Of a DNA stretch of 5,155 nt, positions 1 through 5,155 are shown one piece after another (position 1 is the stretch's first letter; the number at the start of each line of letters is the position of its first letter). A program made the position numbers and the translations under genes. Location of the stretch: NCBI GenBank assembly GCA_016215145.1, contig JACRLA010000170.1, positions 1 to 5,155 on the forward strand, read 5' to 3'. The DNA comes from Chloroflexota bacterium (lineage in GTDB: Bacteria > Chloroflexota > Anaerolineae > Anaerolineales > VGOW01). Under the pieces are notes generated by a model, which saw only the letters and a list, made by a program, of their open reading frames with translations, was not told the origin of the DNA and did no database searches.

Positions 1-305
1 CCCAGCATAACTCACCTAATTCAACTTTGACCCTAAAAATTTACTCGAAACGGGAGTCCATAGTGAATCTGTTTCACTCACATCCTCAGCATGTTTAATG
101 TAACCGTTGCCCTAATACTGAGGCGAAACATGAACTGTTTACGCCAAGTGTTGTTGAACCATGTCATCTACACTGATTCGTATTTGAGACTGTAAAAATT
201 TCGCTGCGCTGCTTAGTGGCACATTAAACAACAACGCGCTGCATGGACTCCCATGCAGCGCGTTGTTTACACCGGCAAGTAATGATTTCATCATTGCGCA
301 AACAC
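1..305. other. Intergenic spacer without a convincing gene
   Basis: This stretch is visibly richer in A and T than the genes to its right and holds no gene I can support. Two frames stop within the first 30 bases. A third stays open from base 3 to the TAA at 96-98, but its 31 codons show no recognisable protein and could at most be the tail of a gene that began left of the window. Short open frames on either strand around 139-445 cross the hairpin at 230-267 and have no ribosome binding site or family resemblance. The one strong element is that hairpin, listed separately. The spacer probably separates an unseen left-hand gene from the operon. Confidence 0.6.
230..267. terminator. Perfect 17-bp inverted repeat, possible bidirectional terminator
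   Basis: Two arms, aacaacgcgctgcatgg at 230-246 and its exact reverse complement at 251-267, enclose a 4-nt loop (actc). The inner two thirds of the stem is GC-rich and the base is A/T-rich. On the + strand the stem runs into gttgttt, and on the - strand it is likewise followed by a short gttt run, so the element is nearly symmetric. There is no long U-tract, so a classic intrinsic terminator is not proven. It ends 38 bases before the -35 box of the livG promoter, which fits the terminator of an upstream gene or a convergent boundary. A protein-binding operator is possible but would be unusually long and perfect. Confidence 0.55.
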
Positions 306-333
306 TTGCCCGAATTCTCATATCGCATATAAT
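306..333 (+). promoter_or_regulatory. Predicted sigma70-type promoter of the liv operon
   Basis: A perfect -10 hexamer TATAAT lies at 328-333. A partial -35 hexamer TTGCCC, matching TTGACA at 4 of 6 positions, lies at 306-311 with a 16-bp spacer. Transcription would start near the A at 340. That gives a leader of only about 24 nt to the GTG at 364, or about 36 nt to the ATG at 376. Placement directly before the first gene, with no comparable pair elsewhere in the spacer, supports it as the main operon promoter. I see no clear operator or riboswitch between it and the gene. Confidence 0.6.
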
Positions 334-375
334 CTCTTTATCACATCTTCAACTCAATCCGGCGTGCCACAAAAT

Positions 376-1152
376 ATGCCCGAACCCCACAACCACCTTT
401 CGGTTCGTAATGTGTCGCTTTCTTTCGGCGGCTTGCAGGCGCTGAATGATGTGATCTTTGATGTGCGCCCCGGTGAAATCGTCGCCATCATCGGTCCCAA
501 CGGCGCAGGCAAAACGTCTCTGCTCAACTGCGTCAACGGATTTTACCGCCCCGATCAAGGCGCGATCACTTTTGAAGGACACGAGGTGACTCGCACGCCG
601 CCACACCAGATCGCCTCATTAGGCATCGCCCGAACTTTTCAGAACACCGCCCTCTACACCGGATTGAGCGTGCTGGACAACTTGCTGTCGGCGCGTCACA
701 TCCACATGCGCGCAAATTTTTTGCAGTGCCTTCTCTATTGGGGCGCCGCTCACCGCGAAGACATTGCCCATCGGGCAATGGTCGAAGAGATCATTGACTT
801 TCTAGAAATCGAACATATCCGCAAAGCCGTCGTCGGCGCACTGCCACACGGCTTGCGTAAGCGTGTCGAGTTGGGTCGCGCGCTGGCGATGGAACCGCGC
901 CTGTTGTTGCTTGACGAGCCGATGACCGGAATGAACCAAGAAGAAAAAGAAGATATGGCTCGCTTCATTCTGGATGTGCATGAGCAACGCAACACCACGT
1001 TGGTGCTGATTGAACACGACATGGGCTTGGTGATGGACATCGCCCAACGGGTGGTGGTGCTGGACTTCGGAGTGAAAATTGCCGAAGGCGTGCCAAGCGA
1101 CATCCGCCATAACGAGGCTGTGATTAAGGCTTATCTGGGAGAGGCGGCATAA
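376..1152 (+). CDS. LivG-type ABC transporter ATP-binding protein
   Basis: This is the cytoplasmic nucleotide-binding subunit of a branched-chain amino acid/HAAT family importer (COG0411 type); it hydrolyses ATP to drive uptake through LivH/LivM. Counted from the ATG at 376 (258 aa, normal family length), it shows Walker A GPNGAGKT at 40-47, the Q-loop glutamine at 89 in ARTFQN, Walker B LLLLDEP at 176-182 with catalytic E181, and the switch histidine H214 in IEHD. The ABC signature is atypical: LPHGL at 156-160 replaces LSGGQ, and the D-loop reads GMN. The C-terminal stretch VVLDFGVKIAEG is typical of LivG. Start choice is uncertain: GTG at 364 adds four residues, neither start has a Shine-Dalgarno, and the upstream in-frame stop is at 283. 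ATG is preferred because family members usually begin about ten residues before the LSVRNVSLSFGG strand. The gene is first in the operon; its TAA is one base before the ligase ATG. Family assignment is firm, substrate unknown. Confidence 0.95.
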   Translation: MPEPHNHLSVRNVSLSFGGLQALNDVIFDVRPGEIVAIIGPNGAGKTSLLNCVNGFYRPDQGAITFEGHEVTRTPPHQIASLGIARTFQNTALYTGLSVLDNLLSARHIHMRANFLQCLLYWGAAHREDIAHRAMVEEIIDFLEIEHIRKAVVGALPHGLRKRVELGRALAMEPRLLLLDEPMTGMNQEEKEDMARFILDVHEQRNTTLVLIEHDMGLVMDIAQRVVVLDFGVKIAEGVPSDIRHNEAVIKAYLGEAA

Positions 1153-1153
1153 C

Positions 1154-3106
1154 ATGGATATGGCACAGGCAGATACGCTGCCCAAGCGTCTGATCGCCGC
1201 TCACCAGAAATTTGGCAAACAGCGAGTTGCCATGCGCCAGAAAGATCGCGGCTTGTGGCGTGAATTCACCTGGGGACAATCTTACGAACAGGTACAACAT
1301 CTGGCACTGGGATTGATGAGTCTGGGATTGAAACGCGGCGAGAAAGTCTGCATCGTCGGCGACAACGACCCGCAATACTTTTGGGCGCAACTGGCGGTTC
1401 AATCGTGTGGCGGCGTGGCAGTGGGTATCTTCACCGACAGCACCCCGCCGGAGATCGAATACATTGTTAAACATTCCGACGCGGCGTTTGTCTTCGCTAA
1501 AGATCAAGAACAGTGCGATAAACTGCTGACTGTGCGCGCCAATGTGCCCGCCGTCCGCAGCGTGATCTATTGGGAGGCGAAGGGCTTGTGGAATTATTCT
1601 GACTCATGGCTGATCAGTTTCGAGTCGGTGCAAGCGTTGGGAAAACAACTTAATTCTGAACAACCGGAATTGTTCGAGCGATCTGTGGCAGAGGGAGGCA
1701 TAGATGACCTGGCGATTTTCTGCTACACCTCTGGCACCACCGGTCAACCTAAAGGAGCGATGATCAGCCATCGCAATCTTCTGGCGACTTGTGATCAAAC
1801 AGTGCAAGTAGACCCGCGTTATGAGACGGATGAATACTTGTCGTTTCTGCCTCCGGCGTGGATCACCGAAAACGGATTGGGTCTATCGTTTCACTTGCGC
1901 GTTGGCATGGTGGTCAACTTCCCCGAATCTCCGGAAACGGTGCAAGAGAACCTGCGCGAGATCGCGCCTCATGCGTTGCTCTTCAGCGCGCGCTTGTGGG
2001 AAAGTTTAGTCGCGTTAGTGCAAGTCCGCATGGGCGAAAGTTCGTGGATCAATCGTGTGCTGTATAAACTCTTCATGCCTGTGGGTCACAAGGTGGCGAG
2101 TTTGCGTTTTGAAACGCGCCGTCCGGTGGGCTTGGGATGGCGCGTGCTGCACGCGCTCGGCGAAGTCGCCCTCTTTCAACCTCTGCGCGACAAAATGGGA
2201 TTGACGCGCGTCCGCTCGGCATACTCGTCCGGCGCGGCACTTAATCCCGATGTGATTCGATTCTTCCGCGCCATTGGAGTCAGTATTAAACAATTGTATG
2301 GCTCAACCGAAGGACAAGTGCACACCGCCCACATTGGCGACGACGTGAAGTTTGAAACTGTGGGTATGCCCACGCCGGGGATGAAACTCAAGATCGCCGG
2401 GGATGGTGAAATTTGGGTGAGCGGAGCAAGCGTCTTTCAGGGATACTACAAGAATCCTGAAGCCGCCGCCTCAGCCCTTGTCACCGACTCCGAAGGTCGC
2501 CGCTGGTTCCGCACCGGTGACGCCGGTCACCTCGACCCGGACGGACACTTAATTTACCTTGATCGGATGAAAGAATTATTGGAGTTGGCGGGCGGACAAA
2601 AATATTCGCCACAATACCTCGAAGGGCGACTCAAATTCAGCCCTTATGTGCGCGACGTGATGACCGTCGGCGGCGCGGAGCGAGCCTTTGTGGTGGCGTT
2701 GATCAACATTGACTTCGGCAACGTGGGACGCTGGGCTGAGAAGCGCGGTTTGGCTTACACCACCTTCACCGATTTGTCGCAGAAACCGGAAGTGTACGAA
2801 TTGATTCGCAAAGAAGTGGAGCAAGTTAACCGCACGTTGCCGGCGGCAGCGCGCATCCGCAAGTTTGTGCTGCTCTATAAAGAGTTCGACGCCGACGAGG
2901 GCGAGCTAACACGCACGCGAAAACTGCGGCGTAATTTGTTGAGTGATCGTTATGGAGAGATGATTACGGCTATGTACAGTGGCGTGGATGCGGTGCAGGT
3001 GCGGGCTTCGGTTAAGTATCGTGATGGACGCGAGGGGATCGTTGAAACCAGCGTGCGCGTTGCGGCGCTGGAGTCGACGGCAACAGTAGAGGAATCTCCG
3101 ACATGA
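1154..3106 (+). CDS. AMP-forming long-chain acyl-CoA synthetase (ligase)
   Basis: This enzyme of the ANL adenylating superfamily (long-chain fatty acid-CoA ligase, COG1022 type) should activate a carboxylic acid with ATP to an acyl-AMP and then to the CoA thioester, in the cytoplasm. Motifs along the 650 residues: A3 phosphate loop YTSGTTGQPKG at 191-201, A5 YGSTEG at 382-387, A7 WFRTGDAG at 451-458, A8 hinge LDRMKELLELAGGQKYSPQ at 469-487, and the A10 region GELTRTRKLRR at 583-593, where K590 is the likely catalytic lysine. Nothing catalytic seems missing. About 60 residues follow A10, forming a tail with VRASVKYRDGREGIVETSVRV at 616-636, which looks like a beta hairpin. The ATG at 1154 has AGAGG nine bases upstream; ATG 1160 is a less well-spaced alternative. 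It sits 1 nt after livG and overlaps livH by ATGA, so it is embedded in the transporter operon. This points to activation of the imported acid. Chain length or aromatic preference cannot be read here. Confidence 0.93.
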   Translation: MDMAQADTLPKRLIAAHQKFGKQRVAMRQKDRGLWREFTWGQSYEQVQHLALGLMSLGLKRGEKVCIVGDNDPQYFWAQLAVQSCGGVAVGIFTDSTPPEIEYIVKHSDAAFVFAKDQEQCDKLLTVRANVPAVRSVIYWEAKGLWNYSDSWLISFESVQALGKQLNSEQPELFERSVAEGGIDDLAIFCYTSGTTGQPKGAMISHRNLLATCDQTVQVDPRYETDEYLSFLPPAWITENGLGLSFHLRVGMVVNFPESPETVQENLREIAPHALLFSARLWESLVALVQVRMGESSWINRVLYKLFMPVGHKVASLRFETRRPVGLGWRVLHALGEVALFQPLRDKMGLTRVRSAYSSGAALNPDVIRFFRAIGVSIKQLYGSTEGQVHTAHIGDDVKFETVGMPTPGMKLKIAGDGEIWVSGASVFQGYYKNPEAAASALVTDSEGRRWFRTGDAGHLDPDGHLIYLDRMKELLELAGGQKYSPQYLEGRLKFSPYVRDVMTVGGAERAFVVALINIDFGNVGRWAEKRGLAYTTFTDLSQKPEVYELIRKEVEQVNRTLPAAARIRKFVLLYKEFDADEGELTRTRKLRRNLLSDRYGEMITAMYSGVDAVQVRASVKYRDGREGIVETSVRVAALESTATVEESPT

Positions 3107-4023
3107 ACTGGCAACTCTTGCCTCAATTCGTCGTCAGTGGCCTGCTGGCGGCTGGTCCCATCGCCCTGACTGCGCTGGGGCTTGTGTTAGTTTTTAAATC
3201 ATCATACATCTTCAACTTCGCGCACGGGCAACTTCTCTTGCTGGGGGCGTTGATGACGTGGTGGTTCGCCGTCGAACGCGAATTGCCGTTGTGGTTGGCT
3301 ATTGTGTTGGCGTTAGGTTTTTCAGCGGTGCTGGGTCTTGCCATCGAACGATTCACCCTGCGCCCGATGACCGGTCAACCGTTGCTTTCAATTATTTTGA
3401 TGACGCTGGGGTTAAGCCAGGTGTTACAAGGACTAGCGTTGTTGCTGTTTGGCGGCGCGCAGCGCAACTTCCCCCAGATATTCTCTGCCGCCGATCCCTA
3501 CATCATTACCTTGCCGTGGTTGATGGATAACCGGCCTCTCATCCTCATCCTGAAACAAAATTTGGTCTGGTCGTTTGTGGCGGCGATGGTCGGCGTGATC
3601 CTCATCAGCGCGTTCTTCCGCTTCACGCCCATCGGTCTGGCGATGCGCGGCGCATCCGAAGATCACGAGCTCGCTCAGAGTCTGGGTCTGCGTATTCATC
3701 GCATTTTTGGTTTGTCGTGGGCGATGGCGGGGATGGTGGCGACGGCTGCCGGCATTTTGTTGGCGACTTCTAGCGGACTTGATCTCAGTCTGTCCATTGT
3801 GGTATTGGCGGCGTTCCCTGTTGTTTTGTTGGGCGGGATCGAATCTATTCCGGGAGTGATCGTCGGCGGGTTGCTCATCGGGTTTGTGCAAGGTGTGGCT
3901 TCGGCATTTAAAGTGCAGTGGGTGCGCGACATGAATGAGATTGTGCCGTATCTGGTGTTGCTCGTGGTCTTGCTCATCCGACCCGAAGGATTGTTTGGTC
4001 AGAAACGCATTGAAAGGATTTAA
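3103..4023 (+). CDS. livH: LivH-type branched-chain amino acid ABC transporter permease
   Basis: This is an inner-membrane channel subunit of a HAAT-family importer (COG0559 type), expected to pair with the LivM protein encoded next. The 306 aa are the usual length. About eight hydrophobic segments are visible, near 11-31, 41-55, 62-81, 93-117, 154-172, 203-222, 231-260 and 280-295. Family marks include FNFAHGQLLLLGA at 37-49, the cytoplasmic coupling loop TPIGLAMRGASEDHELAQSLG at 175-195 that docks on the ATPase, VVLLGGIESIPGVIVGG at 240-256, and the C-terminal RPEGLFG at 293-299. The ATG at 3103 overlaps the ligase stop by four bases (ATGA), and AGAGGA at 3088-3093 is a well-spaced Shine-Dalgarno inside the end of the ligase gene, so translation is probably coupled. 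The transported substrate is not determined; the symbol denotes the family. Confidence 0.95.
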   Translation: MNWQLLPQFVVSGLLAAGPIALTALGLVLVFKSSYIFNFAHGQLLLLGALMTWWFAVERELPLWLAIVLALGFSAVLGLAIERFTLRPMTGQPLLSIILMTLGLSQVLQGLALLLFGGAQRNFPQIFSAADPYIITLPWLMDNRPLILILKQNLVWSFVAAMVGVILISAFFRFTPIGLAMRGASEDHELAQSLGLRIHRIFGLSWAMAGMVATAAGILLATSSGLDLSLSIVVLAAFPVVLLGGIESIPGVIVGGLLIGFVQGVASAFKVQWVRDMNEIVPYLVLLVVLLIRPEGLFGQKRIERI

Positions 4024-4030
4024 CTGAGCT

Positions 4031-5089
4031 ATGGCGCTGCGACCGGCTGGCGAGTTTGATGTTTCCTTTGCGCGTGACATGGCGACCATCCGACGCGGAT
4101 GGCAATGGCTGTTGTTGTTCGTATTCATTGCCGCGTTATACGCCTTGCCTTTTTATGCCGATGAAAGCACGACGGCTTTGGTGAATCGAATCGGCATTAC
4201 GATTATTGCCGTGCAAGGGTTGAACTTGCTCACCGGATTAACCGGGCAGATTTCATTGGGGCAGGCGGCGTTCATGACCGTCGGCGGATACATCTCGGCT
4301 CTGTTGGTGGGTAAGCTGGGCTGGCATTTCTTCGCCGCGCTGCCGGCGGCGGCGTTGGGCGCGGGCCTGGTCGGGTTAATTTTTGGGCTGCCGTCTTTGC
4401 GGGTCAAAGGTTTTTATCTGGTCATGGCAACACTGGCGGCGCAGTTCATCATCCCTTGGTTCACTCGCAACGCTTTCCCTGAAGTGTTGAACGGCACGCA
4501 GGGTCTCAACGTTGCCGTGCCGGAAGTCTTCGGCTTAAAATTCAACAAACCTGATCAGTATATTTGGTTAACCTTGACCGTGCTGATACCCTCGACCATC
4601 ATTGCCCACAACGTCTCACGCTCACGACTCGGGCGAGCCTTTGTGTCTATTCGTGACAACGATCTGGCGGCGGAGTTGCTTGGCATTAACCTTTTCAAGC
4701 ACAAACTCTTCGCCTTCTTTCTTGCCGCCGTGTACGCCGGAGCCGCCGGAAGTCTTGAGGCACACAGCCTGCGCCACCTCAACTCGGAAACCTTCAACTT
4801 GGTTGACTCGATTTTTCTGTTGGGGATGCTGGTGGTCGGCGGTCTGGGATCGAATCTAGGACCCATCTTTGGGTCTATCGTCGTAGAAATGCTCACCGAT
4901 GCTTCGGCGATGTTTGGTCCATTCGTGGTAGAACTTTTCCCTGATGCCGCCGGTGGGGCGCAGGCGATGCGCCCACTTTTTTTTGGCGCCACCTTGATCC
5001 TATTTCTTATTTTCGAGCCGCGCGGACTGGCTCACCGTTGGCAGATTATCAAAGCCGCTTGGCGACTGCGTCCTTTCTCTCATACCTGA
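4031..5089 (+). CDS. livM: LivM-type branched-chain amino acid ABC transporter permease
   Basis: This is the second inner-membrane permease of the importer (COG4177 type), forming the translocation path with LivH. It has 352 aa, within the normal range. A short charged N-terminus (about 1-24) precedes the first membrane segment at about 25-42. Family marks are GLNLLTGLTGQISLGQAAFM at 63-82, SLRVKGFYLVMATLA at 122-136, the ATPase-coupling loop SRLGRAFVSIRDNDLAAELLG at 198-218, VVGGLGSNLGPIFGS at 268-282, and the C-terminal FEPRGLAHRW at 328-337. The start at 4031 lies 7 nt after the livH stop, with AAGGA at 4014-4018 upstream at a slightly long spacing of 12. An internal ATG at 4079 is possible but has no better binding site and would lose the N-terminal tail. 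A strong stem-loop begins three bases after the stop codon. Confidence 0.95.
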   Translation: MALRPAGEFDVSFARDMATIRRGWQWLLLFVFIAALYALPFYADESTTALVNRIGITIIAVQGLNLLTGLTGQISLGQAAFMTVGGYISALLVGKLGWHFFAALPAAALGAGLVGLIFGLPSLRVKGFYLVMATLAAQFIIPWFTRNAFPEVLNGTQGLNVAVPEVFGLKFNKPDQYIWLTLTVLIPSTIIAHNVSRSRLGRAFVSIRDNDLAAELLGINLFKHKLFAFFLAAVYAGAAGSLEAHSLRHLNSETFNLVDSIFLLGMLVVGGLGSNLGPIFGSIVVEMLTDASAMFGPFVVELFPDAAGGAQAMRPLFFGATLILFLIFEPRGLAHRWQIIKAAWRLRPFSHT

Positions 5090-5092
5090 TGG

Positions 5093-5133
5093 GGCAAAGA
5101 CTTCCGAAGTCTTCGAGACTTCGGAAGTCTGCC
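5093..5133 (+). repeat. Strong palindromic stem-loop between livM and the next gene
   Basis: The core is a perfect 15-bp inverted repeat, agacttccgaagtct at 5098-5112 and agacttcggaagtct at 5116-5130, with a tcg loop. GGC at 5093-5095 can pair with GCC at 5131-5133 across a 2-nt AA bulge, lengthening the stem. Each arm is itself an imperfect palindrome (agactt-3 nt-aagtct), so the RNA could fold as one long hairpin or two small ones. No U-tract follows, and a ribosome binding site starts five bases later. A read-through or mRNA-stabilising element, or a dispersed REP-like repeat, is thus more likely than a full terminator. Similar GACTTCCGAAGTC palindromes are, from memory, scattered in Anaerolineae genomes. 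Confidence 0.75.
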
Positions 5134-5137
5134 GCAC

Positions 5138-5149
5138 AAAGGAGGTGAT
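5138..5149 (+). promoter_or_regulatory. Near-ideal Shine-Dalgarno for a gene starting beyond the window
   Basis: AAAGGAGGTGAT is complementary over 12 bases to the common bacterial 16S rRNA 3' end (ATCACCTCCTTT). It stands just after the stem-loop and 6 bases before the window ends, so the start codon should lie directly to the right of base 5155. It is far stronger than the binding sites of the four genes in the window. By operon logic the next gene is probably the substrate-binding protein, which is needed in excess over the membrane parts, or the livF-type ATPase. Its identity cannot be seen. Confidence 0.75.
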
Positions 5150-5155
5150 TCGCGC

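Noticed and set aside
62..78. Small inverted repeat agtgaa/ttcact with a 5-nt loop
   Set aside because: A 6-bp stem in AT-rich DNA without a T-tract is expected by chance.
3..98. Open frame from the left edge to a TAA, possible tail of an upstream gene
   Set aside because: Only 31 codons, AT-rich and without a recognisable motif; too little to call a partial gene.
139..321. 60-aa open frame on the - strand in the upstream spacer
   Set aside because: It runs through the perfect hairpin at 230-267, has no ribosome binding site and resembles no family; it is likely chance.
263..445. 60-aa open frame on the + strand overlapping the start of livG
   Set aside because: It begins inside the hairpin, crosses the promoter and overlaps livG in another frame, with no family resemblance.
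762..780. Perfect 8-bp hairpin cattgccc/gggcaatg inside livG
   Set aside because: It lies within conserved coding sequence and has no T-tract; a coincidence of codon use is the simplest reading.
3433..4128. Long - strand open frame (231 aa) opposite livH
   Set aside because: Its composition is dominated by His, Gln, Arg and Asn, as expected for the antisense of a hydrophobic membrane protein; it spans the livH/livM junction and is a shadow.
5130..5155. atcacctccttt on the - strand, resembling a 16S rRNA 3' end
   Set aside because: The bases before it do not match the conserved 16S tail, and the + strand reading as a Shine-Dalgarno fits the operon.
1..5155. A novel defence, mobile or CRISPR-like system
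   Set aside because: No spaced repeats, transposase, integrase, nuclease or toxin-like gene is present; all four genes belong to known transporter or ligase families.

Overview
This window holds four complete genes in a row on the + strand. They form the front part of a branched-chain amino acid (Liv/HAAT) type ABC importer operon with an acyl-CoA synthetase gene inserted in it. The order is livG-type ATPase, AMP-forming acyl-CoA ligase, livH-type permease, livM-type permease. Junctions are tight: a 1-nt gap, then a 4-nt ATGA overlap, then a 7-nt gap. All four are therefore very probably on one mRNA with coupled translation. No periplasmic or extracellular substrate-binding protein and no livF-type second ATPase lies inside the window. 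A near-ideal Shine-Dalgarno at the right edge shows that another gene starts just past base 5155, and one of these missing parts is the natural candidate.

Layout: 1-305 is a gene-poor, visibly AT-richer spacer whose main feature is a perfect 17-bp hairpin at 230-267. A promoter with a perfect TATAAT box at 306-333 precedes livG. The genes run from about 376 (or 364) to 5089. Bases 5090-5155 hold a strong palindromic stem-loop followed directly by the ribosome binding site of the next gene.

How the genes work together: LivH and LivM would form the membrane channel and LivG one of the two ATPase subunits. The ligase would convert an imported carboxylic acid, of fatty or aryl-aliphatic type, to its CoA thioester using ATP. 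This ligase-in-liv arrangement recurs in several bacterial phyla and suggests uptake of an organic acid with intracellular CoA trapping, rather than plain leucine/isoleucine/valine uptake. The true substrate cannot be read from the sequence.

Organism: clearly bacterial, with moderately high-GC genes and AT-richer intergenic DNA. The palindromic GACTTCCGAAGTC-type intergenic repeat and the protein style remind me of Chloroflexota (Anaerolineae). This is an impression from memory and was not tested. I see no mobile element, CRISPR array, tRNA or rRNA. The window reads as an ordinary metabolic operon with a few points of regulatory and family-level interest, not as an obviously new system.
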